Assembly: GCA_030142905.1 (NCBI GenBank)
Contig: JASJOG010000147.1
Location: 411,001-475,000, forward strand
Length of the DNA stretch: 64,000 bases
Source: Heliopora coerulea
Lineage: Eukaryota; Cnidaria; Anthozoa; Scleralcyonacea; Helioporidae
Direction of reading: 5' to 3'
The notes under the pieces were generated by a model. The model did not search any database, was not told the DNA's origin, and worked only from the letters and a program-made list of their open reading frames with translations. The position numbers and the translations under genes were made by a program. Below are positions 49,967 to 61,300 of the stretch, in pieces. Each line of letters begins with the position of its first letter. The stretch's first letter is position 1.

Positions 49967-50377
49967 TATTTTGTATATACTATATATGGAAAATAATTTT
50001 TGAGCGATTTTTGCATAGATTTATTAATCCGAAGATTTTGTTTTAATAAAAGCGTTTGTATATTCTCCATCTTGCTGTGTTTCTAATGCACTCGCTCTAT
50101 TGCTGTATATTGATTGTTTTGTTCTTGCTTGACTTCCTAATACGGAATAAATAAAGGTTTCAATACTCTCATTTAAATACTGAATACCTATTTTTGTTAA
50201 CCCATTGTTTGTAACAGGAATATATCTTTTATAATCATTCTCTAAAGAAGCGAAAAATAGTTGATAGACAACTCCACCTCTTGTTCTATATATCATATTC
50301 CTACGTATGTGTTTAATATTTCTATAGAATTCACCAGCGGAAAACTCTCTTGATATAGCTGACATCTTTTCTTGTCC

Positions 50378-51095
50378 GGCGCGGGAGTCCAGTGTAGATA
50401 GCTTCGATAAAACAACGGCGTTCTTGAGGTTATACACTGTCTAAAGGATAGAAAAAAAGCTTCTTTGCGGCTATCATTGCTACCGGAAACGGGAACTAAA
50501 GCTCGAATTTGCATATCCGAAAGGCTGTGATTAACACTGTTAAAGTGCCTGGCAACAGGCTGATTAGCATCGTTCTTAGTAACAGCACGACGATGTTCCC
50601 CAAACCTGTCTCTCAAAACTCTTCCAGTTTCTCCTACATGTTCTACATTGGAGAAACTGGAAGAGTTTTGAGACGCATTTCCGCAAAAGTCAGGAAATGC
50701 GTCTCATTTCCAAACTTGGAACACTCCACTCCCATGGCATCAACGAGAGATTTTCTTACATTTAGCTCTCAAAATAACAGTATTTCATCATCTCACCTTC
50801 CTTCGCTATCCCACGTTATTATTTTCTATCCACGCGCTCTTTTCGCCCTTTTGCTCTCTAGTTTCACATATAATTTGTCATGTGCTTTTCCTATTCATTG
50901 TTTTGTGTTTGTTTTGACCACATTCATTCCATTGGTTCGTTTTTGTCACTTGACACACTTTTTTTAGTTTTACTATAAAAGCTCACGTGTCTTTGTATTC
51001 CATGCTACTAATCTCCTGACGAAAGGCCTTCGCCCGAAACGTCGAAAAGCTTTTTTTCTATCCTTTAGATAGTGTATAACCTCAAGAATGCCGTT
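50378..51095. mobile_element. Nested Penelope-like insertion with 14-bp target duplication
   Basis: ATCTTTTCTTGTCC flanks it at 50364-50377 and 51096-51109. After a ~30-bp lead come inverted arms (about 50405-50455 and 51043-51093) sharing TTGAGGTTATACACTRTCTA, and an internal head-to-head turn at ~50640 with GGAGAAACTGGAAGAGTTTTG on both strands. The minus strand holds RFGEHRRAVTKNDANQPVAR and HFN, the plus strand YIGETGRVLRR: GIY-YIG pieces of Penelope type. The right part ends CTGACGA-stem-GAAACGTC. The architecture equals that at 5186-6414. Confidence 0.75.
50450..50616 (-). pseudogene. GIY-YIG domain fragment of the nested Penelope-like element
   Basis: Reads RDRFGEHRRAVTKNDANQPV then ARHFN and SDMQIRAL, the C-terminal half of the GIY-YIG domain in Penelope-like polyproteins. 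The matching N-terminal YIGETGR is on the opposite strand at ~50640-50670, so the domain is broken by the inversion. Confidence 0.6.
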
Positions 51096-51837
51096 ATCTT
51101 TTCTTGTCCTTGCATTCTTCTTATCAATCGTCTGACAGTAAAATATAAAAGGAATCGCATTAGTGATGTTATAATCGGATGAACTTCTGATGATGGTGCA
51201 AGATGCTGTATGGAAACTCCACAACAATATGATGCACAATAAACTGCAAAACACACTTGATAATAATTTTCATTATCATCCCAATCAGCTTTATTATAAT
51301 CTGTGGTAATCTTCAATTTTGGAAGCTTTGACAGGAAATACTCTTGGTTGTTGATATATATTCTGAAATTCTCAAGATCGTAACTCAATATGTAGTGATC
51401 TGGGTATTTATCAGTGAGACGATATCCTTCAACATATTGTATATTTGACTCAGGAATTTTTTGTATTGTACCATTTGATTGCCATATTAATGGGAATTTA
51501 TTATTTTCTTCAATTGTTCCATTTTTGTTTGATTTTGTTGGTAATTGTTTGACTTTAAGTGGATGTTTGTTTGAATAAAGATATTTTGTCATAGATCTGT
51601 CTTTTAGAAAAGTGTCACTGGTAATGTCTGTGCTCAAAACATCTGAATTCTTAAAGAATATACAAGTGGAATCTATAGTACCGTCCTGATTGAGATCAAC
51701 ATCAAATTTAAATTTACTTAAATCAGCATCTGGATACTTTTTAAGGAACTCTTCTTTCATTTTAGCTCTTTCTTCTTTAGCATTTTCCATAGCCTTGTCA
51801 TAGTTCTTTCCAAAATTTTTTTAAGAAGTCGGTCCAT

Positions 51838-51865
51838 TATATAATATATCATATATTATATACAT
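51838..51865. promoter_or_regulatory. Divergent promoter between left and right gene sets of the Polinton-like element
   Basis: Only 28 bp, almost pure A/T (AATATATCATATATTATATA), separate the ATG at 51837 (leftward) from the ATG at 51866 (rightward). TATA-like words on both strands suggest one shared bidirectional promoter core. Confidence 0.45.
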
Positions 51866-52523
51866 ATGAAGAAACTAAGTGTTTTGATTGATGGTTCCTC
51901 AAAGGAATTGTACTTGGATGAGCCATTTTTAATAAATAATGATAATCCGTATCTGTTAGTCAAGAAGGCCACTTTATTCTGGGATTATAATAATGTCACT
52001 GATAAAAACAATGAATTAACATATAACGGCAATAAAAAGATCATACAGAAGGGACATTGGACATTCAATATGCTCAAAAAGGAGATTGAGAGTTATGGTA
52101 GTGTTACTTTGGTGTCTAATGAATATGATGGAACTTGCTCTTTTACTAGTGACAATGCAATAAATATGAAACTATAGAGCCCATATTAAGATTAAACAAA
52201 GACCAGGCGATAAACGCTAATACAAAAAGAAAAACGGTAACTCAGTCAATATAAACAATGGATTGCAACACATAAATGTCACTTGTAGTTTGGTTAAAAT
52301 GATTGATAATATAAATACAAATGGCAAGAGAAGTGACGTCATAGCGGTATCACCGATAACAACTACACAGTCATTGAAAGGTAGTGTCCAGCATTTTTTC
52401 GACATTGAATCCAGAGGGCCAATTGATAAGGGCGTTATTAATAAGATCAATTTCAATGTTAAGGACCAAGATGGGAACACAATAAGTGTCGGAAAAGTAC
52501 TATTAGACTTATATATAATGTAG
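51866..52523 (+). pseudogene. Putative minor virion protein of the Polinton-like element
   Basis: The first frame (51866-52177) begins MKKLSVLIDGSSKELYLD; after a shift, ILRLNKDQAINAN follows, then after a stop near 52250 a third stretch to 52523 with DVIAVSPITTTQSLKGSVQH, an IDKGVINKINFNVKDQDGN segment and a hydrophobic LLDLYIM end. It would be ~220 codons. The C-terminal pattern (a beta-rich segment with DxxGN before a short hydrophobic end) suggests a jelly-roll-type minor capsid or penton protein. That is inferred from appearance and position, and no family was confirmed. Confidence 0.45.
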
Positions 52524-52527
52524 TGCA

Positions 52528-53627
52528 ATGCATATAGATAAAGACATAGAGTCAGAACAAGGGTTGAGAGATATCTATTACAATCCTAAAACTGGTTACC
52601 AATCTGCAGAAAGATCATATCAAAAAGCATTAGAAGATGGTTTAAGTGTTAGTAGAAAACAAGTGAAAGACTGGTTAAGATCACAAGACACATACACTAG
52701 ATATAAACCAATTGTCAGAAAACATGAATTCAGACAAACTAAAGTTAACTATCTTGGTGAGCAGATACAGATGGATCTCGTTGATATGGTTCATATAAAA
52801 ACAAAAACAAAGATTATTACTGGATATTAACATCTATTGAAATTCTTAGCAGGTATGCATTTGCTATCCCTGTTTATAGAAAAGATACCAATAATATGAC
52901 AAAAGCAGTCACAGAACTATTGAGGGAATTTAAAGAGAGATTTGGTGATTACCCTAAATTAGCTTAATTTGATGATGGAAAGGAGCTTTACAATGTTGGT
53001 GTTAAGTCGCTATTAGAGAAACATGATATTAAATACTTCTTCACAAACTCTGGTAAAAAGGCTGCTGTTGTAGAAAGATTTAACAGAACTCTTAAAACTG
53101 CTATGTGAAAATACTTCTATAGTAAAGGAACTTATAAATGGATTGATGTGTTGGACCAACTGGTGTATAATTACAACCATACTAAGCACAGCATCATATT
53201 AATGAAACCAAAGGATATTAACAAAAAGAATGAAGACGATGTTTGGTCCACTCTATATGGTCATCTCTATGCTGAGTCACCATTACCTAAATTTAAGGTA
53301 GGAGATATGATTAGAACATCAAAACATAAAAGCACTTTAACTAAAGGTGATGAAGCCAATTTCACTGAAGAAGTGTTCAAAGTGGTCAAGGTTGTACGTG
53401 GCGACCCAACAGTTTGTGAAATAGAGGATCTAGAAGGTGAACCAGTTATTGGGAAATTCTACGAAGAGGAGTTGTCAGGTGTTGATAAAAAGGACGATGT
53501 CTTTAAAGTTGAAAAAATACTAAAAAGAAAAAAAGTAAAAGGCAAAAAGATGGTTCTTGTCAAATGGTTATTTTATGATAGTAAACATAATAGTTGGATT
53601 CCTGAGAGTGATATACAAAATATAAAG
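52528..53627 (+). pseudogene. Retrovirus-type (rve) integrase with chromodomain, Polinton-like element
   Basis: The ORF opens MHIDKDIESEQGLRDIYYNP. The catalytic core shows QMDLVDM (first Asp), FDDGKELYN (second Asp) and a VERFNRTLK segment (Glu), the D,D-35-E arrangement of Polinton c-integrases. A C-terminal chromodomain reads VFKVEKIL ... VLVKWLFYDSKHNSWIPESDI. One frameshift near 52795 and stops at 52965-52967 and 53106-53108 break it. Its stop is also lost or blurred: the frame runs on into the next gene until 53894. The enzyme would insert the linear genome with a 6-bp stagger, in keeping with the ACGCTC duplication; a chromodomain may steer insertion to marked chromatin. Confidence 0.8.
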
Positions 53628-53642
53628 CAGTATATACATATC

Positions 53643-54326
53643 ATGGCTGAACGAGCATTTGATGATTTCGAAATGCAAGACTTGGGTCAAAAGTACTCAC
53701 AATATGATGAGATGAATGATGAGGAGTTAAATAATGAATATCAAAATCTATCAAAAGAATGTTTAGATTTATTGCGTAATGATGATGATGTCAGATCAGA
53801 TGATGTTAAAAAGAGGATGGTTATATCGATCATATCCGAGAAAATAGAAACAATCAGACATCATTTGTACACAGTGACGATGGTAAAACTGTAAAAATAA
53901 CAACAAAAAAAGGTGGAAGGAGCCAGTCAGCCCCAGAGATTGATTTCATCGACAACAAATACTAGACCCGAGAATGAGATTATACCATCTATTGAAAAGT
54001 TCATCAGTGATAACCATAAGGAAGGTTTCCGGTTTAATTTAAACAATGATAAGGTGACCGAGCTAAGACTGGATGTAAATAAAACTAATAACAACAATAT
54101 CACATTCAAACCTCTAAATATCAGAAATAATGAAAGAGACAAAGAAAAAATAGTTTTAAAACGCGATTCCAAAGGTATACCCCAATACAATGACGCTGTC
54201 AATGCGCAAGTAGCAGTCGATCCATTCAAAGATTTGGTAAACGATATAATAGACGAGCAAACTGAAAGAGAAAAAACTGCCAGAAAAATGCCTATGGTTG
54301 ATATCGAGTCCAATAAATTAGAATAG
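53643..54326 (+). pseudogene. Acidic unknown protein of the Polinton-like element
   Basis: Starts MAERAFDDFEMQDLGQKYSQ at 53643; the frame shifts near 53880 and resumes at ~53913, ending DIESNKLE at 54326. It is rich in Asp, Glu, Asn and Lys with predicted helices (SKECLDLLRNDDDVRSDD) and no recognised domain. Its place between integrase and the membrane protein is that of an accessory virion or assembly protein; function unknown. Confidence 0.5.
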
Positions 54327-54362
54327 GAAAACGAATTTGACACAATAGACCCAAACGTCATC

Positions 54363-54979
54363 ATGGATTAACCCCAAAAGAAACAACAAGAGTACGTGGT
54401 GTCCTTTTTCCAAGTAAATCAATACATCCAAAATCTCGCATAGGACCTGATGGAATGTTACAAAAACAGATAGATCACATCTCAGAAACCATCTGATATA
54501 CAGAAAGAGAACTAGATAGGACAAGCGATCCTGAATTAAGACAAGCATTGGAAGAACAAATTTATGGATTAAATGAGGCTAAGGAATTAACCGCAAGACA
54601 AAAAATTTTAGAAGAAACCAGATATCAACAAGAGGAGGATATCACAAGATTACAGCGTTTTAAGAAGTGGGCTAAAGAAAACCTACTGGGAATATCAGCG
54701 CTGGCTATCTCCGTTGCTGGAATAATAACAACAATCGTAATTGGTGCCAGAAAAGCTTTAATAAAAGGTGCACAGGCTACTGGAAAATTTGCAAAAGCTG
54801 TCTATAACCTGGGAAAGAAACTTGGAGCATTATTAGCACTAATATCAAATGTCATCGCTCAAGCATTGTCATGGGGTGCTAAAGGATTGGCGTGGCTGGC
54901 AAACAATCTATACGTCCTTATTATAGCTGTTGCCTGGTTTATCTACGACCAACACAAAGAACGGAGGAAGAGGAAATAA
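54363..54979 (+). pseudogene. Membrane-associated protein of the Polinton-like element
   Basis: Coiled-coil-like N-terminal half (ELRQALEEQIYGLNEAKELT, then ARQKILEETRYQQEEDITRL) followed by strongly hydrophobic segments LGISALAISVAGIITTIVIG, LGALLALISNVIAQAL and LYVLIIAVAWFIY, ending in a basic DQHKERRKRK. A shift right after the ATG at 54363 and a TGA at 54494-54496 break the start; from 54497 to 54979 the frame is open. The pattern of amphipathic and transmembrane helices suits a membrane-active virion protein, which is inference only. Confidence 0.6.
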
Positions 54980-55002
54980 AATGTATATTAATATATATAC
55001 CA

Positions 55003-56230
55003 ATGAATAGAACAGAGGAACAATTGATTCCGGGTTTCAGAAGAAGCCAAATGGGTGCTATAAAAGGTGATAGAACAAGGCATGTTGTGACCATGAACCC
55101 TAACAAAGCATCGCCAGGAGAAGAACTGTATATAGATATCCCAAAACTGAAGCAAGACAGTTGTTTGGTTCCTGGGTCACTGCATTTACTCTTCAATTTC
55201 AAATTGAGCAGCACTAAAACCAGCTTTTTGAACAATCTTTCTAAGCTTCTCCAAAATCGTTTACAAATCAGACTTGCAGGAGAAACTGTTTACGATAATA
55301 ATGGTGAGAGCTTATATAGTGTCTACAAGGACTTGTATAAAACCAATTCACAGAGACAATATGATTGAATATGGCATCGGATCCCAAAATCTGAGAAAGC
55401 TAATTAGCAAAGACGACTCTGGTGCCACATCGGGTGATGCTACAAAAGTCTCTGAAAAGTTAATGTTTGACATTTTTGGTACAAAGCAGAAGGTCTGTTT
55501 AGACAAGATTATTAGTGACCACGGTTTGTATGCACCATTTCAAATGAACAATAATTTTACATATATCGTTACATTGCCCAAATCAAGTGAAATCTTAGTT
55601 GCTTAAAATGGTCAAACACTTGGAAATTATAGTCTTGAAAACCTTGAATTAGAATACGAGACAATCGAAAACCAAACTATTGCAGATGAGATTGCATCAA
55701 TGTATGCGGTTGGTCGTTCTTTGTCATTTGAACACGTTACTCTTATGAAGAATGTTCTATGGGCCGCCGCGTCCACTCTCATTAATGAAAACATTAACAT
55801 ACCTCGCAAGTCCATGAAACCCATCGTTATGCTTTTTACGAAGACATCGAGGACATATAGTGAAGAATTCCTTAATCCAAATATTAGAGGTTAAAATAAC
55901 AATTGAAGGTGTTCCAAACCAGGTATACTCACAAGGAATCACAAAGTCACGGTTCTGTGACGAAGCACTAAGATTTTTTGGATCAAAAGATGAAAAGGAC
56001 CAATATATGACACCTCAAAAGTTCTACAAAGACAATTTCGATTTGGTCATCGATCTAAGATCTACCGAAGAGGCAACAAAACAGGTCATGGCAAAAAGGT
56101 CGTAAACACTCAGAATGATATTCTATTGGAAATTTAAATGACAGCACACACTGGAAACATTAATTGTAAAATATTTGTTGTATCGGATGGTCTTGTCAAT
56201 TTCATGAACAATGATTTGAGGAGCATCTAG
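55003..56230 (+). pseudogene. Putative major capsid protein of the Polinton-like element
   Basis: Pieces in order: ATG at 55003, EEQLIPGFRRSQMGAIKG and EELYIDIPKL; shift at ~55345; LRKLISKDDSGATSGDATKV and HGLYAPFQMNNNFTYIV; stop at 55604; SFEHVTLMKNVLW and INIPRKSMKPIVML; shift at ~55885; VTIEGVPNQVYSQGITKSRF-like segment and FYKDNFDLVIDL; shift at ~56090; final FVVSDGLVNF, stop 56228-56230. About 400 codons, the largest right-hand gene, with beta-rich alternation and position just before the packaging ATPase. These fit a double jelly-roll major capsid protein, but the fold is not proved from sequence alone. Confidence 0.5.
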
Positions 56231-56255
56231 TATTAAGTTATATTCTATTATATAG

Positions 56256-56849
56256 ATGGATACACCTTGATTATATGTGGTATGACAAATTGTGAGAAAA
56301 CTTATTATTTGCTAAATATGATTGAAAAACATTATAAAAAACTCTTTGATTATATCGTTTTAATCTGTCCAACATTCACGTGGAATCAAACATACCAAGA
56401 ATGGAAATACATTAACGATCCTGATTTTATTGCTGTGGAGTGTGAACAAGATAATGTCGATAAAATATTTCACATTGTCTAAGTTATTTACAAAAGGAAC
56501 CAATAGTTTAATAATTTTAGATGACTGTGCGGGTAGCCAGGATGTCAAAAATAGAACCAGTGAGTTGGTCAAATTGACATTTTCTGCTAGACATTATGGC
56601 CTTTCAACAATTGTTATCACTCAGCAATTAACCAGTATAGCCAAACCTTATAGAGAAAACATTTCTAAGGCTTTCGTATTTCACACTCCAAATAAAAATA
56701 CAACTAAAACAATTTTTGATGAATTTTTAGATGTCAGCAGAGAAGAAGAAACTTCACTTAAGAACAAACTTAAAAATACTAAATACGCAACATTGGAGAT
56801 CAATTTACGCTATCCATTTGACTATAAAATAAATACACCGCAAAAATAA
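56256..56849 (+). pseudogene. A32/FtsK-HerA-type genome packaging ATPase, Polinton-like element
   Basis: Walker A-like CGMTNCEKT (the usual Gly before Lys is now Glu), then DYIVLICPTFTWNQTY; after a shift near 56455, Walker B LIILDDCAG and a sensor-like IVITQQLTSI, ending at 56849. This is the layout of poxvirus A32-like packaging ATPases, the standard partner of the capsid gene in Polintons and virophages. A 2-nt shift just after the ATG at 56256 and the mid-gene shift inactivate it. It directly follows the putative capsid gene. Confidence 0.7.
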
Positions 56850-56871
56850 AATATATGTTGTCATATACAGA

Positions 56872-57408
56872 ATGTCTAGACGGAAGAATACAAAACCTGA
56901 AACCATTGATGAGTTATTCGAAGAAGTTACAACCGCAGAAAATATTGTAAGTGAGGAAATCAATAATTTATCCTCTGAAAAACCAGAAAAGGTTGAGCCA
57001 CAAAACGATAACAATGATTTAGAAAAAAAGAGAGATGAACTTCTGAAATTAGCAGAAGATGGTGATTTGGATAAATCTGTTGACTATATAAAGAAAGCCA
57101 GTCACAAGGTCATCAATAAGCTATACACCGAATATGAGCGTAAGATAATGCAAAAAGTTAATGAGTTCCAAACTGATTTAATAAGTAAGTTTGCCAACAC
57201 TTTAGGAGGTCTTGATGCTATAGAGTCTCCAGATGAATTAACAAATGAATTGAAAAAGAATGAATTGTTGAAGAGAGATTTTCACTCGTAAGTAGAGAAA
57301 ATTACTCCTTTTATCCCATTTCTTGGTATCATACCAGGTGAGATTACCACTGCTAAGCATGTTTACGGTCATAAAACTAATAAACAAGAAGAAGAGCCTA
57401 AAGAATAG
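56872..57408 (+). pseudogene. Last right-hand gene of the Polinton-like element, unknown
   Basis: Begins MSRRKNTKPETIDELFEEVT, acidic and helical with a likely coiled coil (DLEKKRDELLKLAEDGDLDK), then an in-frame TAA at 57289-57291, after which the same frame continues PFIPFLGIIPGEITTAKHVY to a TAG at 57406-57408, just before the right terminal repeat. It is the least damaged right-hand gene, with a single stop. No family recognised. Confidence 0.5.
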
Positions 57409-57435
57409 GTTTTTTGTATTTATCAATTAAAATGT

Positions 57436-57846
57436 GTATTACCCGAGCCGCTGACTTCTGATCCCTGGGTGTTTAACACAATAGATAACATACCAAATAT
57501 CCCTGACAACTAGTCTTGCTGAAAAGAGTTTTTTTGTTGACATTGATCTATTCAAATCGTTAGGGATGTTTGGTATCCATTGGAGTTTGGAATCTCCATC
57601 TAAATTTAAAAATTACCATCTGGTTTCACTTCATAATAAGGAAAAAATGGAGTAGGCAAAGCGAATTTAAACTACCACTCCCGTTTTCATACTTCTATTT
57701 TTTTTATTCACCATTAGGCTTTCCGCTTCATTGCTTCCATATTTCCTTAATTGTCAAAAATTTCCCAGGTCTTCCAAAACCCTGCTAAATCTGATTTTAG
57801 GCCTCCAAAAAAGTGAGTCAACTATCGGTCGGTTCCCATCTGTAGT
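57436..57846 (-). repeat. Right terminal inverted repeat of the Polinton-like element
   Basis: Starts GTATTACCCGAGCCGCTGAC and ends GGTTCCCATCTGTAGT; partner of 45860-46273. ACGCTC follows immediately as the target duplication. Confidence 0.9.
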
Positions 57847-57852
57847 ACGCTC

Positions 57853-58375
57853 TTTTCAAAGGTTATCACACTGCAGAATACTAATACGTGGATAAAGGAT
57901 TTAACGCTTCTGTTGAACGAATGAATCGTGGGTGTGTCATCAAATAAGAATAACGTAGACCTTTTTAGGTTCGATGTTTGCTGACCCATGTCATGTCATG
58001 CGGTATATGACTCCCTTGGACGTTTCAGCTTTGTATTGCGCCTAAGAATTTTCAGTTATGCTTAATTCCAGTTGTTTAGGGTAAAGGAATGACAATGAGT
58101 TTTATGACGTAGTCTGAAACATACGGGACTGCAAACACATAAAAAGAACTCCTTCGGTTGAGACTTGCATTTCGCAGGACATGTACCTCGATGCTGCTAA
58201 TGGACTTTGGTAACCGGAGAGTTTGAGAGAAAAGACGACCGAAGAAATTCGAGCAAGTTATTCCAAACAGCTTGAACCATCACAAGTACACTTGTAGCAC
58301 TGTAGGTCTTCGAACGGGTGTTCCCCAAACGATATAGCTAATTCCTCGACTTTTGGTGTTTAGCCTTCCAGCATA
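57853..58375. promoter_or_regulatory. Upstream region of copy 4, right of the Polinton-like element
   Basis: Continues the duplicated upstream block exactly where it was split, from TTTTCAAAGGTTATCACAC, and matches 30195-30720. The conserved GATATAGCTAATTCCTCGAC element before the ATG is kept (58330-58349). Confidence 0.5.
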
Positions 58376-61300
58376 ATGTCGGAAGAACATGAGAGTTCTG
58401 AACCGACCTCCGGTGATGACGTTACCTTACGTCCTTTATCGCCATCTGAAACAGAAAGCCCAGAAAGGAGAGGTGCTTTCACAGCATCTCGCTTGTTTTC
58501 TTCTCGCGCAAATTTGACGAAAATACTAGCTATCGTTTCGTTCGTCTTGTTCATCATTTGTATCGCCTTGATAGCTGTTCTAGTTCAGGAGAAAAAGTCA
58601 GGTCCTATAATCGCCCAACAAACCGACAACAAAGGTAAGTTGCAAGCTACTAAAAAACCGTCTTCAGCAAAATGTTGCATGTCATTGAGGGAGGACTGGT
58701 ATCCTTATCGTCTTAATATGTATAAAAATGCTGATATAATTGCTATGAAAGAACAAGCATTCTTAGAATGAGTCATTGAAAATGTCATGCTGACCAAACG
58801 GAAGCCAACCAATAAAATCATTGACACGAGTTTCAGATCCAGAAAATCAGGTTTCTGACATTTATAGCTACAGTTCCATATATACAAATTATTTAAGTCT
58901 TTGACAACAAAAGCAGTCTTGGTATAGCCATACTAAAAATACATCTTCTAGAGCACGAGGACAGACAGTTTACAAATCTTTCGATGATTGCGAAATCGTT
59001 TCTTTTGTTTTTGTTTTGTTGAGGTTGTTTCTCAGTGGGACCATAAATTCGGCTTTTCCTTCAACCGTGAAGCCTTTGGAAAAGCATTTACACCAATAAT
59101 GCGTATAAAATTATGCATGTAAAACAGCGTGGTAAAAACATCTCCGAAAAAAGCCTTTCCGTTGCTGCATTGGATGTTGTTGATATTGGGTCAAACATAC
59201 TTGCGTCTCAATGGGCTATAAATGTGGCCGTTTTTTGTGCTTAAGAAATCACCTCGGCATCTTTCCTCACTCATTCCGAACTAGAATTCGATTTTAGTAT
59301 GTCTTTTTTTTTCTTTGCGGGCCAGAAAACCGTAGAATTTACAATTTACCCGGTTTTTGTACGAAGTGCAGATTAACTAACTATTCACCACGTTGGCGGT
59401 GAATAGTATGGGTTAAAATCAAGTGCCATTCTCCAGTAGTGAGGTAAATAACTGAGCTTATACGAGAAAAAGTTAAATGAAGAAGGAAAATATTCGTTTA
59501 TTTTGAATTAATATTCCGCCAGTGTCAGAACTGTGACCCTGCTTTCCGACAAACGAGACAATAGCTTTCACGAATAATTCCAATTTGAATATGTGTCCCA
59601 AACGTGAACTCAAAATGCCGATTGATTTTTAATTAAGGCCCACTTCTAACGTCGAACTTTTCATGTGCCGAACCAAATGTAAATTAGTTTGAATAAAGGA
59701 TTTTGCTCATTAACATTAGGTTCGGTACATGAAAAGTTCGATATTTGAACTCGACCTAAGTGACTAGATCAGCTTCTGTCCTTAAATTAGCATTTTTAGC
59801 CTCGTTCATGTGTTTATAATTGAAAAGTATTTAAAGTCTCCCGACTTAAACAAGGCTCGAAAGGCTAAATGCAAATGAACATCTTAAACTTAATAAAAAT
59901 TTATCAGCAAAACGAAAATCAATTTGAATGTCTGACCTTAATTAGCATGAAATTTTGACGACTTCAAACTGAGTTTTCTCTTTAAATACGGATTCGTTTG
60001 ACATGTATATTTCACATACTCGAAAGTCCTCTTTCATTAGATATCTAAACTCCTCAAACTTGGTTAAAAAAAGTGTAAAAAAATAATCTCGGCTATCGCC
60101 TCGTTTTTCATCTTCTCAGTGTTTGGATATCTGAAACACTCCTCGTGTTTGATGTATTACATGAAAGCTTATTAAACTGGCAGTAATCTTTGCATAACGT
60201 TAAAACATCCAACTCGAGGAAGAGTGTTCGGTGCGATATCTGGACACAAATGAACTTGTTCATAATACTTATTAAATCAATTTCTAATTTATATCGATTT
60301 TTAATGCTTTTCCAAACTTCGGAATTAATTTTCAGGTGTTTTGTAAGATGTCTAATGATAAGACATCGAAACGTCGTGACCTCCATAGCGCTTACATCTT
60401 GACAATTATTTCCAAGTGCAAATGTCAGTAAAGATTACATGCAAGCTAAGAACAAAGTTGTATTGTTGTAAGAACAATAAGAGCCATGTAATATGTACAG
60501 AATTAAAATAGTAATTACAAGTGTGAGCATTGTTAGCTCGCTCTCTATCAAGTTTTTCATTGGCCAATCACATCAATTTTGAGGAATTTTATAACTCCTT
60601 AACGCCTACTTTTCGATATATCAGATACCTAGAAATAATTTGTTTACATCCTTATTTAGCATTTCGTTTCGGAATTATTTTTTCTCACCAACACTAGTCA
60701 ATAAACTTTCAGCAAACCAGGACAGCAACATATATGAATATAATATCAGAATATACATATATTATGTTTTCCAATATAAGATAATCATTTGCATATACTT
60801 AGATTAACACAGCTACAAGTCTCGGTAGTTTGCTTTCTTGGTCACCTTGCATGTACACTTACTCCACGCGCGAGTGCAGCCTGCAATGCAGTTTGAAGTT
60901 GGATTTCCACGTGGCGTAAAATGTCGCGTGTGCGACTTTATGTATTCTTCAAATTTAATAGATTTCTACTTTGTTCCACCAAAGAACTTCAAAGACAAAA
61001 GGAAAAAGTCGAGCAGGGAATATTATGCATCAAATGGAAATCCAACTTCACCTCAGTCGAAATACATATCTTTGCAACCAGCTTTGGAAGACAGGCGGGC
61101 GCGTAACTATCTATAAGGGAGTAACAATAATAAATAAGTAGTAATAATAAATAATGATAAGCACAGACAGACGGGAAAAACTTGAAGGCACACGTGAAAG
61201 GTATAGAATCGTCTCCTATGTGTTAAAGATTCAATTTTAAGTTCTAGACACGTTTTGTTCATACTCCGAAGAAGCAAGACGCGTTGGGTTGCCTGAATTC

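Larger units (their letters stand above)
50024..51837 (-). pseudogene. Unknown protein of the Polinton-like element, split by a Penelope-like insertion
   Basis: The gene runs leftward from an ATG at 51837, with one indel in a poly-A run near 51815, through an open stretch 51790-51110, and resumes at 50377 after the 718-bp insertion, ending at 50024. The two parts meet at the duplicated target sequence in the same frame. It would be ~350 codons. Visible features are a charged Lys/Glu N-terminus, DLNQDGTIDSTCIFF, a hydrophobic stretch ending LLYFTVRRLIRRMQG, and a Ser/Gln-rich end. No family is recognised. Its size and place among capsid-related genes allow a structural virion protein, but that is a guess. 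Confidence 0.55.
45860..57846. mobile_element. Polinton/Maverick-like integrated viral element, 11,987 bp, degenerate
   Basis: Inverted ends begin ACTACMGATGGGAACCG and extend ~410 bp. The hexamer ACGCTC flanks both sides (45854-45859 and 57847-57852) and is single in the empty sites of copies 2 and 3, giving the 6-bp target duplication typical of Polintons. Inside are a family B polymerase palm, an rve integrase with chromodomain, an A32/FtsK-like ATPase and capsid-like proteins. Left-hand genes point left and right-hand genes point right, from a centre at ~51840. The element is shorter than usual for Polintons (15-20 kb), no adenovirus-type protease was recognised, and nearly all ORFs are broken. 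Confidence 0.9.

Noticed and set aside
51010..51060. A functional hammerhead ribozyme in the nested Penelope-like element
   Set aside because: The CTGACGA and GAAAC boxes are there, but two unpaired bases sit at the foot of stem II and no stem III partner was found nearby. Kept only as a signature.
45860..57846. Classification as an LTR retrotransposon because of the rve integrase
   Set aside because: There is no reverse transcriptase, the ends are inverted and not direct, and a packaging ATPase and polymerase B motifs are present.
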